Source: Garcia nutans
Taxonomy: Eukaryota; Streptophyta; Magnoliopsida; Malpighiales; Euphorbiaceae
Assembly (NCBI GenBank): GCA_947685225.1
Contig: CANTUV010000009.1
Coordinates: 2,728,001-2,792,000 of the forward strand
Reading direction: 5' to 3'
Length of the DNA: 64,000 bases
Both the position numbers and the translations under genes were made by a program. The stretch's first letter is position 1. The number at the start of each line of letters is the position of its first letter. The notes under the pieces are model-generated. The model saw nothing but the letters and a program-made list of their open reading frames with translations. It searched no databases and was not told the DNA's origin. Below, in pieces: positions 32,692 to 43,396 of this stretch.

Positions 32692-33812
32692 ATGGGGTGC
32701 TTTCATCTCCTTCCCATCTGTGCTCTACTTTCAGTAAGGATTTATAATTAATTCTTTTATCACTTAAATTTCATTAAAATAATTAATATTGTTTATTTAT
32801 ATAGTTAGTTATATAATCAGCCTCATCAATATCACTGCAGGTCTTTCTGAAAGGAAGTAATGCTATTCTGCCAGCAGAGACTTATTGGGAATCTAAGCTG
32901 CCAAATACTCCATTGCCAAAGGTTCTTCAAAATCTTTTAAAGTCTGGTTCGTTCATTTTATTTCTCCATTTTCTTTTATCGTTCATACATTTACAAGTGT
33001 ATATACATATTTATGGGATATTATTCATTTCCGCAGACACAGGAAACAAAATTTCTTTTCCAGAACAAGAACTTATAGGACCAGGTCTAGATCGTCAAAC
33101 TGACTATAATATACCAATCGATGGTGTTGCGTATTGGTCAGAAACGGAAAATTTTGAGCAACATGAGATATTCAATACAACTACTACATTTTTCTTATAC
33201 AATGATCTTGTCATTGGAAAAATGATGAATATTATTTTCAGTAAATCTAGAAATGGATCTGCTTTTTTGCCAAGTAAAATTGCCAAAACTATACCCTTTT
33301 CGAGCAAAAAGCTACCACAAATTTTGAAATATTTATCAATAAACCCCAAATCAATGGAAGCTAAACTCACCAAAGAAACAATCAGAGAGTGTGAGGCACC
33401 ACCCATCAGAGGAGAAGACAAGTACTGTGCTACTACTTTAGAGTCATTAGTTGACTGTTATTACAAGATTTGGGAACAAAGTTCAGATATTTACTAGTGA
33501 GGCAAAAGAAGATAAAAAGAATCAACAATATACTATTTTAAAGGTAGTTAAAATATTGAGTGACAATCAAATAGTGTGTCATAAGCAGAGATATGCATAT
33601 GCTGTATTTTATTGTCATAAAATCATGGACACAAAAGCTTATATGATTTCCCTGGTGATGGCTTCAAAGCTAAGTCACTTGTTGCTTGCCACTTCGATAC
33701 ATCAGCATGGAATCCAAAGCACTATGTCTTTCAGGTTCTCAATATTAAATCTGGAGGGCCACCAGTTTGTCATATTCTTAGTAGTGATGTGATTGTTTGG
33801 GTTCCTAATTAA
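32692..33812 (+). pseudogene. BURP-domain protein pseudogene (copy 2)
   Basis: Same three-exon BURP gene. Exon 1 (32,692-32,733; MGCFHLLPICALLS, then a good GTAAGG donor), exon 2 (32,841-32,946; CAG acceptor, LPAETYWESKLPNTPLPK, GTTCGT donor), exon 3 (33,037-33,812). Intron phases agree across the joins. The domain's first Cys is intact (RECEAPP), as is CATTLESLVD. Breaks relative to copy 1: two bases missing near 33,456, shifting the frame (stop at 33,495-33,497), and seven missing near 33,655. Together they restore the frame, so the last part (CHFDTSAWNPKH, PPVCHIL, VWVPN) ends correctly at 33,810. Between the lesions the other frame still shows CHKQRYAYAVFYCH. The two copies have different lesions, so they decayed separately. 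BURP proteins are secreted plant proteins linked to cell wall and stress. Confidence 0.88.
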
Positions 33813-36360
33813 CTTAAGAAATGGGTTTTTAGTTTGTACTATCTAGTGAAAGAATGTATATATAGCCATTTACTAAAGTATGTAAAAAATAATAACAACT
33901 TTGATTTTCATTTCTTTGATATTTTTATAGCATAATTTCCAGTGTGAATATTTTGTTGTACACCATCCCTTGTGTCCTTTCCTTAATTAATTGTTGTCCC
34001 CTAATATTCTTCTTATATATATATATATATTATATATATATATTAATATAGTCTCCACTTAGAAAAAATATATTCTTGTTGTCCCCTAATATATTATTTT
34101 ATTGATATGCATATATAATTGAATTTTTTTAATTTATTTTATAATTTAAATTCTAATAATGAATGGGTATAATATATTTTATTTTTAATTATGATTAATT
34201 TTTTAAAAACAATTAAAAATATTAAAATTTTAGAAAAACATGTGCATCACTTAATTGAAACTTAATTGTGACTAAATTTTTAGAAAAACATGTGCATCAG
34301 TTTCATAGGGACTTGCCTTGTCTACCAACAAGATATGGTAGGGCAACAACATCCCCCGCAAGCCTACTAGAGTCATTATCCATTGCAAAGAGACACTTGG
34401 AAAGTGTATCACTGGCCTTCATCACATCATTGCCTAAGTCTTCTAAGACCTTGTTTGTTTTATGGTTTGTCAAGATATGGTATATATAATTTAATTTTTA
34501 TTTGTTTTGATTTTTACGTTTTATGGTATGATTTTTTTTTTGCTAATCTCATAGTTTGAAAACTATAAATTTTTAAACTATCAGTTTAATAGTTTGTTAT
34601 GATTTTACAATTTTATCTTTAAAAAATATTCAAAATTTTTTTTTAAACACTAAATATATGCTGATAAATAAATTTTTATTTCCATAATATATTAAAATAT
34701 TAAAAATATCATTAAATTAAATAAAAATATTTTTACTTAACAATACTATATTATACCATTTTTCTAAATATGATAAACATTATTTTTAATAACATATCAT
34801 ATCATATACACCATATAATATTATATATTATTAAACCACATTACTAATCATTTAAACAAAATAGAAGCACCATGATAATTAATTATTAACCAATTCGCTG
34901 TACTTGCTAAGTATTCTTTAAAAATGTAATGAAGTTGTAGGGAGTGGTACATAAAAATATTAGTAATAGAAATCCATGCTTCACCAGAAAATTCTGGTGA
35001 GAAATGATTAAAGAGCAACCAAAATTAAACTATAGAAACATTTTTAATACACTTCTTAAAAATATGAATATAATATAAGTAATGATACTAAATTGAAAAT
35101 TACTTTCTCATATGCCACTAACACGCTAACTAACATGTATCTTAAACAGAAAAAGGCCATTCTATTAAAGTATATGCTACTGCATTTATTCATTTAAGAC
35201 ACATCAAATTGATGTGACATCTGAGATCCAAAAGGTCACCGAAGATACAACAAGAAAGAATTGAAATAAAATGAAAATATATTAATTATTTCATAAAAAA
35301 AATTATTATTTTTAGCTTAAATTCAAAAGCTAATGTCGAATATTCAATAAAATAATAAATTTATAATTAATTAAATATTTCGATTGAAATTTTAAATTAA
35401 TGGATGATATTATATTTTAAGTATTTTCAAGTATATAAATAACTTTTATAAAAGAATATTTAATTATCATGCAAAATAATTATTTCATTTCATAAAATAA
35501 ATCAATCATTAATTATTTTTAACCAAGCTAAATGTTTAAATTAACCCTTATTTTTTTTTATTGTATATACCCTTTATCTTTTACAAATAATTCAATTTAG
35601 CCCTAAAGTATAGTCGTAGGATCAATTTAGCCATTATTATTTTTTGGATCATATATACCCTTTATCTTTTAAATGGTTCAAATGAGCCCCTAACTATAAT
35701 ATTAATTTAAATCCCTATTAAAAGTTATCACATTTGAAATGTGGAACCCATTGTCTTACCAGCTGTAAGTTCATATGTACTACTCCATCTCAGTCAGGAG
35801 CTAATCCAAAAAATATTCATATTTTTTTTTGCTCATCTTTGTCGAGCTTAGGATTTTCGTTCATCTTTACCGGGCTTAGGGTTTCTGTTCACCTTTGTTG
35901 AGCTTAGGGTTTATGATTGCTCCTAATTCGTTAGCTCAAAATCTCATTCATCAATTCAATTCCAGACACCATAATCTATTGACAATCACCAAACTCTTTT
36001 TGAAATCTAGAATCCAGCATGAAAAATCAACATTTACATAAATTGAACCTGTCACATGCTAAGAAATTAAACCTTTGACGTGCTAGGAAATTAGGAATTT
36101 AGAAGCAAAGGCTAGTTTTTCACGATGGATTCGAGATTTCAATAAAAAGTTTGGGATTTCAAATAGATTATGAGTTATTGAAATATCCTAATTTTTAAAT
36201 TATTTTAAAATATTATTTTAAAAAAATATATAACTATTTTATTATATATTAATTTATTATTATTTAAATTATGAAATTTTATATAAAATATATATATACA
36301 AAGAATAATAGTATAAAAAAAAGAAAAGAAAAGAAATAATAAATAATATATATATTTGTA
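33813..36360. other. Spacer, AT-rich, with small repeats
   Basis: 33,960-34,240 is another copy of the BURP spacer. TTTAGAAAAACATGTGCATCA occurs at 34,229 and 34,278. On the minus strand 34,310-34,460 reads as a conserved-looking frame (VLEDLGNDVMKASDTLSKCL, SSRLAGDVVALPYLVGRQ) that I cannot name. 34,445-34,865 may be a decayed MITE (CTTGTTTGTTTTATGG at one end, CATTTAAACAAAATAG at the other). 35,540-35,720 is typical intergenic repeat. The rest shows nothing. Confidence 0.4.
35831..35914. repeat. 28-bp tandem repeat, three copies, telobox-like
   Basis: Units at 35,831, 35,859 and 35,887 share TTCA(T/C)CTTT..(C/T)(G/C)GGCTTAGGRTTT; two contain TTAGGGTTT, the plant telomere-repeat-like box. 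Confidence 0.75.
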
Positions 36361-38744
36361 ATAAGATATTAATGGAGAGGCATTTATGAAGAGAAAGAGA
36401 GAGATAGGCATTTATGGAGAGAGAAAGTGAGAGGGAGGGAGAGAACTAGATCAATTTCGCCTTTGATTTATCGTCGTCCTGTGATCGAAAACTGACAGTC
36501 CAGGTTAGGAGGAACCGCCTCTGGACTATGATTTGAACGCCACTTGACTCGCCGTCAACGGTTACCATAACAGCCGTCACACGCCGTCCGAAATGGCTTG
36601 GCACTGTACCACCGACAACAATTTCAAATCGATTTTTTATTTATTTTTCGACCTTTTTTTCCGGCGATTCAAGTACGATTAAGTTTCTCTCCTCTCAAGC
36701 TTCATTTTGGTATTTTATTTGTAAATTTTAAACCACTTTTATTTTTGGCTGAAATTTATCGATAATTTCGGCGATTGTGATTTTTCTGTAATTTTTTCGG
36801 CGAGAAAAATAAAATAAAATAAATAATATATATAATAAAATTTAAATAATATTAATAAATAATTAATTTAAAAATAATTAGTTAAAATTTTGTGAAGTTA
36901 AATGAATTTAGAAATAATAATTTTAATTAATTAATTATATTTAAAAGAAAATAAATAAATCATAAAATAATATTAAATAATTAAATTAGGTTAACCCTTA
37001 CAAATTTTAAGTATTAAATTGAAATTAATTAATAATTATTAAATGAATTGAGTTAAAATTTTTGTTTACTAGTTGATTATTCAATTAGGATTATTTACCT
37101 TACTAATTCATTTAAATTAATCAATCATTAAATTAAAAATTAATTTATCAATTTATAGAACTAATTAATTATGTTTATATATATGTATGAAATTGATTAA
37201 CCAATTTTGATTATTATTTATTAATTAAATTGAGTCAATTTTTAAATATTAAATAAGTTAATTGATTATTTGATTGTTAAATAATTTAAATTAAATGGAC
37301 AATGTATTATGTTGAAAGTTTATAAAAGTAATTACTTAGTTAAAATTTGTAATATTATAATTAGAATTATCAAAATATTATTATTACTATTATTGTTATT
37401 ATTATTAAATGTTATTATTAATATAAGTAATATTATTTTTATTAATATTAACATTGTATTTGTTATTGTTATTGAAATTTAATATGGCAAAATAAGAAAA
37501 TTAAAGTAAATAATATTTTGTAAGTAAATTAAATAAATATTATTAAAAGTTCAATTGAATTAATTTATTAGTAAAATTAATATTATCATTATTATTCTTA
37601 AAATATAAGAACAAATAAATTAAATTAGATTAGTGGTATGTGGTGATATTTTTAAATATTTAGTAATCATTGAAAATATTATGGAGCTGTTGTTAAAAAG
37701 ATTGATGGGGCCCAGATGAGGTAGTTGATTGATGTTGGTTATTGTGAACTATTTCTAGAGTGTTGTTTGATTGTTTTATTTCAGGGGAAATGTCCAAACT
37801 ATAAGGGAGATTTTACCAAAATTTCGGTAGAATCTTTAGAGTCGTTTGTTGATTCATATTCTAATAGTTTTCATTTGTTGTTTAAAAAAATAATGTCCAG
37901 GTGTTTTTCCATCGTCAATTAGATACTTCGAGGAGAGTCATTGAATTTTGTCTACTTTGAGTTATATATATTAATATAATACCTCATTCCCCTAATTTAT
38001 GTTAATAACTACATTTGCATATATGTATTGTGGTACATATGCAATTATTATTATCAACATTAGATTATAGAAACATAATGTATGTTGGTACATAAGTTGA
38101 TGGTATTTGATGCATGTAATATGTATTTTCTGGATAGGGTTAGGATGATGTAAAATCACACATAACCAACGATACGGGTTATGATGTGATGATAAGATTA
38201 GAAATAGCATGACGGCGGGAGCATTCATATATCTAGTGCTGCTTGTCAGTCAACTAGCACTGATTGGTTATGACTATAATGGCAGATATTATGTATTGGA
38301 TCCTAAGAGAAACGTTTAGATTAAGAGAGTAAGATAGGGGGATCGGCTACCTAGTTTAAGATTTAGTGTGACCCCATTGACTTACTCATATCTTTATATA
38401 ATTATGTAATTTGTTGTATGGTTGACATTTGTATGAGCATTGTTTACATGGAAACGATGTATTATATTAACTGTTATATAGCTAATTGAGTCAAACACTC
38501 ATTTTTATTCGCCATTTTTCCCAGACTGCAGGTAAAAAATAATTTATTTTTTTAATTTTTTATTTCAAAATTAAAAAATTGGTATTTTTAAGATAAAAAA
38601 AATTTAAATTGAATAATTGTAGGGTATATTTTTAAAGCTAATTAAAGATTAATATTTTTAAAATAAAAAATAATTTCAATTGATTAATGGAAGTATACGC
38701 CTCGAGACTATAAAGATGGGAAGAAGAGAGAGCTCCTTAATTTG

Positions 38745-39300
38745 AAGTAAGGTGTGAAGACAGTAACGGGGTATAAGAAACAATTTCTGAGACTAAGTAC
38801 ACAGGTGAGATCATTTCTGATGAGATAGACAAGTACAAGAGATTTGAAGAGAGATTAAGGTCAGCTATTAGATGTCAGGTCGCGGCAACATGAGGTATTA
38901 TTCAGACTAATATCAGCTGCCTGTAGTGTAGAAAAAACCTAGGAGGGTACAACTACTTTAGTTGTGGAAGAGAGTTTAGGCAGAAGACCTCGGCTAGAGG
39001 CATGGTCATCATCTTCAAAGAGAGGCAAAGGGAGTTTTCCATAGAGGCTTGACAGAGGGAGTTTTCCATAGAGATTTAGTAGCGGCTAGGGGCAGTCGGG
39101 TAGATCTTATAGGCAAAGGCATATGGCTACAACATCTGTGGCTAGTGCCCCTACCCCTTCTTCTCAGTAACCTACTTCATTTACCTATGCTTAGCCTGGC
39201 AGGGCACACTGGGGTATCTGTTGGAGGACTAGTGCACAAAGAGCTTATTTTAGATGTGGGTCTCGAGAGCATTTTATTAGAGATTGTCCAAAGCCACTAG
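38745..39300 (+). pseudogene. Chromovirus gag remnant
   Basis: Read with frame changes: YKKQFLRLSKYTGEIISDEI, YKRFEERLRSAIRCQVAA (gag core), then a Gly/Ser/Thr-rich linker, then RAYFRCGSREHFIRDCPKPL at about 39,235-39,300. The last is a CCHC zinc knuckle whose first Cys is Tyr (TAT for TGT), a change that would break zinc binding. Much of the gag N-terminus is missing. Confidence 0.65.
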
Positions 39301-39474
39301 AGGATAGACAGATAGAGACGACAGTGTCCAGACCCAGTGTCAAAGGGGATAGAGGTGGTAGAGGTGCCAGAACAGGGTCAAGTCAGAGAGGAGGATCTAC
39401 ATTAGGGAGTATACCAGAGGAGGTTAGGACATCTATATGATGTAGCGACAGCAAAATGCCTCAAATGTGATTGT

Positions 39475-39804
39475 TGGTACACTACTCTATTTGGTACTTT
39501 TGTACATGCATTGGTTGATCTCAGATCGACTCATTCATATATCAGTGCATCCATATTGCCTATGGGTGATATACATTCTAAATCCTTAGGGTTTGATGTG
39601 TTAGTCAATAATCCCTTGGGGCATAGCATGGTTGTTAGTAAGGTACATTGGGATTGTTCTAAAGTGGTGCATGGTGAAGAGTTTTTAGGTCATTTGATTA
39701 AGCTGTCATTTAGGGATTATGATCTTATTCTGGGGATGGATTGGCTATCCAAACATCAGGCTATTATAGATTATCAGCAGAAGCATGTCACTTTAAGATC
39801 ATAG
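39475..39804 (+). pseudogene. Chromovirus aspartic protease remnant
   Basis: From 39,511: VDLRSTHSYISASI, FDVLVNNPLG, LIKLSFRDYDLILGMDWLSK, VTLRS, ending at 39,802. This is the RVP_2 protease of Ty3 elements. The active-site D-S/T-G-S is D-L-R-S here, so the enzyme is dead. The segment upstream is in another frame. Confidence 0.75.
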
Positions 39805-39929
39805 GATAGGAAGGAAATTGTGTTATTATATTATGTTTGTATCGAGCTTTCTTTTTAGGTAGGATGGAGCCTCTCAAATATATTTTTCCCTATTCTATAA
39901 TAATTAAATTAATAATATAATCATTTATA

Positions 39930-40063
39930 AAAAAGGATGATTCAACCTAATGTGTTTCCAAATGAGTTGTTAGGGCTACCTTCTATGAGAGTGGTAGAGT
40001 TTGGTATTAATGCAATGCCGGGTTCTACTCCCATTTCTATTACTCCTTATCATATAGCACCTG
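39930..40063 (+). pseudogene. Chromovirus reverse transcriptase start
   Basis: FPNELLGLPSMRVVEFGINA and PGSTPISITPYHIAPE match the segment that opens Ty3 reverse transcriptase. It ends inside CCTGAGG at the LINE junction. Confidence 0.65.
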
Positions 40064-40790
40064 AGGGGCATATGTACTAACTATGTTGATGATCTTATTC
40101 TGGAGCACAAGTTTAATTGAAATAATCCTATCACTTATTCTTTTCACCGCTACAACCGTCTCCTTTAAGTTCCGATCCAAAATTATACCTACTCCGTTTT
40201 TATTTCTATCTGTACCTGTATACCATACTTTATACCCAATATTCTCAACTTATTTACTTTTTTCTCCAATCCATTTAGTCTCTTGAATACAAACAATACT
40301 AATTTTCCTTCTTTCTATAGTATCAACAAGTTTTCTCAGTTTATCTGTAAGAGATCTAATATTTCAAGTTTCTATGCTGATCTTACTCCCTAATTGTTCT
40401 TTCTTATGCTTCTTCCTATAGAATCTTTTACCATTATCTAAACTTGTATCTCTCGTATTACTCTTATTATTCGTATTTTGGACTAACTTTTTTATTCACA
40501 CCCGTCTATGATGTGAAAACCCTTGTTTATTATGCACCACATCCGGGCGCTGACATGGAGTGTCGCATTCGGGGAACGCCCTACATCCTTGCTTATTCTT
40601 CACTACACCCGGGCTCCGATGTAGCGTGTTGCAAGTAGTGAACGCCTCAACGATATTATTATTAGAATCCATATCATGAGATGTGACAAAAGTTTTATGC
40701 TGGCTGTCATTTACCGCAACCTTCCTCCTTTACCCGGGTTTGGGACCGGCTATGCACAAGAAACTCATGTATAGGCGAAGTTCTAGGGAA
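40062..40790 (-). mobile_element. LINE (RTE-type) 5' fragment with endonuclease
   Basis: Minus strand: a leader (CATAGCCGGTCCCAAACCCG then AAAGGAGGAAGGTTGCG, about 40,760-40,700) followed by coding sequence NIRSLTDKLRKLVDTIERRK, ISIVCIQETKWIGEKSKYVE, YKVWYTGTDRNKNGVGIIL, KRISDRIISIKL, IVSTYAPQ. These are the N-terminal motifs of an apurinic-type endonuclease (N in NIRSL, E in QETKW). One TGA replaces TGG just before NIRSL. The element stops after YAPQ at about 40,062, so its 3' half with reverse transcriptase is missing, which is unusual because LINEs usually lose the 5' end. Confidence 0.75.
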
Positions 40791-40799
40791 GATTTATCT

Positions 40800-41983
40800 T
40801 AAGAATAAAATTATATATATATATATATATTAAAGTGCAAAACACGTGGAATACATATGGCCTAGTTGTCTTCTACTAATACCGTTACCATTTGCTGCAA
40901 CTAAATGTATCATAATTAGACGTGTCAATTAATTGTTCAACTATACTGAACAAAAGGGTTGAATTATCTCAGATCAGTTAAGACTTCATTTGTTGATTAT
41001 TCTCTACATAATATAATTCTTCAATTAGTGGCAAAACATGGGTCAATTACTAACGGTTCACCTTTTTTGTAAGTACATGTTGGTACATAAAAGAGACTGA
41101 ATTGTAATGCAAGCCATCTGTATTGTTTTAGCCTTTAAGCAAAGGCAAAAGCCAATTATTGTATATCTAGCAGAGCAACGTTAAAAATTTATACTTTTTC
41201 TCTTTTTGTGCTTAATAACATTTATTAATAATATAAGTTGTTATTATATTAGTATAATTAAATTTCATAATTAAATAAAGAATTGGTTTTAACATTACTT
41301 TTAACATTGGTACAAGGGAGATAGAATCGAAGCCTGTGGTAGTTGATTGTTTCCACTAATCAAAAACTCCTACTCCTTTTAATTGTTCAATAATTAGATA
41401 CGAAGAAATAATGCACCTTTTTAAACATATTTGTTCAAAGTTTTATTTTTGTATGAAGCTTTTTAGGTTTATTTTTCTAATTGAATTCTTGCTTGGTACT
41501 TGGGTTCAACATGTAATTAATTTTGGATTTGTAGTAGTAGAAGCTTATGCTGCAAATGGTATAATTGAGCATGAAAAAAGATTTTATAGATGAAAAACTG
41601 TAGGTTATTTTGATGATCTTAATGCATGTGAATATTGATATTTTTTTGGTTGAACTGTTAGTTTATTGATATGTTATTTTTTGTTATAGCTATTTTGGTT
41701 AATCAGAATGATAGTGAATTTTTTTTAGGCCATATACTATTAACTTGGTTTGTTTATTAACAATGAGAAGAGAACCATTTGTTTTGAAATTATTGATCAT
41801 TGTTGTTATTTTTAAACTTCATTTATATTTAAATTTTATAATTTTGTCTTATAAATATATATGTGTGTGTGTGTGTGTGTTGATCAGTTGATTTATATTC
41901 AAAATACTGTTGCTTAATTCTATTATGACTACTTTTATTGTACTTCAAAATTTTGGATATTAAAAGTCCTTTTGGTTTTAAAT
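40800..41983. other. Intergenic sequence, no gene recognised
   Basis: Microsatellites (TA at 40,811-40,831; TG at 41,861-41,880). The 60-codon frame at 41,411 shows no family. Confidence 0.35.
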
Positions 41984-43396
41984 AACCAAACTAGGGAGCT
42001 TGAACGAGATCTACATCCTCATGAGCTCTTTGAGAAGACACATAAAAAGAAAGGAACTTCTGATTTTGTAGATGCCAAAGCTCGGAGCATTCATATAAGT
42101 TATAATATTTTTGTTGTCTATTACGTTGGATGTAGTAATTTATAATTAATAAATATATTATGTGTTTTAGTTGGCTATGTTTTTTTAAAAGCAATACTTA
42201 TAGTTGAAGGAGCAACAGTTTCAATTGCAAGAGGGATTTGATTTCGTTGATATCACGAGTGTGAGTAGCAAGAGAGGGAGCAGCGTCGCGAGCGTAAGCA
42301 TCATAAGATGATGACTTGTATGGAGGAGCTAATGAGAAACTTTTAGCTTCCATTACACTCATCCTCCTTTTGACAATCTATCTTCTTATCAGGACACTGT
42401 AGATGATAGGTATACAAATTTATAATTCTTTTTGGATGTTATTTTTATATATGTTTTTTGATATGTCGACTGCATATGATATGCATATGATATGTCAACA
42501 AATTTCTAGATGTTTTGAATAATATCATTTTACATTTTTGATATATTAACTATTATACTGACTGCATATGATATGTAGATGTTTAAGATATTATTGTTAT
42601 ACATTTTTTATGTATGACTATTATGTTGATATATTTGGTTAACATAACATTTTTGGATATTTGTATTTTTAATTTACATTATCTAAATATGTTTATATTT
42701 CATTATTTCCAATTTTGCAATTACATTCTCATAATAAAAATAAAATAAATTTAATATTAAAAATATATAAATATTAAATAAATTAAATTATAATAATTTT
42801 ATAAAATAATTAATAAAATATCCAGAAAAAATTTTGAATGACCGAAACAAACACCAAAAACATAAATTATCCATTTCAATTACAAACGAAAAATTTTGTT
42901 TTAAATTCAATAAACTCGTTTTAAAGCATATCAAAATAAAAATGCAAATTGAAACGGATATTCCGTTTCTAATAGAAACAGATTGTATTCCATTCCAATT
43001 AGAAATAGATTGATCCATATTTAAACAAAAAAATCGATTCTTTAATATCTTGAGATACACCTCCATTAGAAAAATCGAATTAGAAATGGATTGTAATCTA
43101 TTTCTATCATAAACGGATTAGTCTATTTCTATCATAAACGAATCTTTGGTTCTCAACACAAATTGATTCAGAAACAAATAAGTATTATGTTTTAAGTTTG
43201 TAACGGTGTATCCATTTTAAGTCCGTTTCTAAATCTGAAACGGACTTGAAATTTTGTTTCTGTTGCATTAGAAGTGAGCATTTAGAAACAATTTTTTTTA
43301 ATTTCAAATCCGTTTCTAAACTAGTTTAGAAACAGATTTTTAAGGTTTAAAAACAGAAAATTCTATTTCTAAACCGTTAAATTTTTGTAGTAATCT
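41984..43396 (+). mobile_element. En/Spm (CACTA) transposon remnant
   Basis: RELERDLHPHELFEKTHKKK and DFVDAKARSIH at 41,996-42,100 resemble the plant En/Spm-type protein (HELF.KTHK...FVD.KA). After an AT-rich gap, LKEQQFQLQEGFDFVDIT and HHKMMTCMEELMRN (42,205-42,340) continue it. 42,820-43,390 holds many GAAACGGAT/ATCCGTTTC subterminal repeats in both directions, ending AAATTTTTGTAGTAA (43,382-43,396), a decayed CACTA end. Confidence 0.55.

Larger units (their letters stand above)
36361..40063 (+). mobile_element. Decayed Tekay/Del-type chromovirus
   Basis: Plus-strand remnant: LTR-like part (36,361-about 38,530: GA-rich, GC-rich block, AT-rich middle, GAGTCAAACACTCATTTTTATTC then CCCAGACTGCAGG near the end), then gag, protease and the start of reverse transcriptase, each broken. 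It is cut off at 40,063 by a LINE fragment. The RVP_2-type protease and the order gag-PR-RT support a chromovirus. No primer site or second LTR is visible. Confidence 0.65.
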
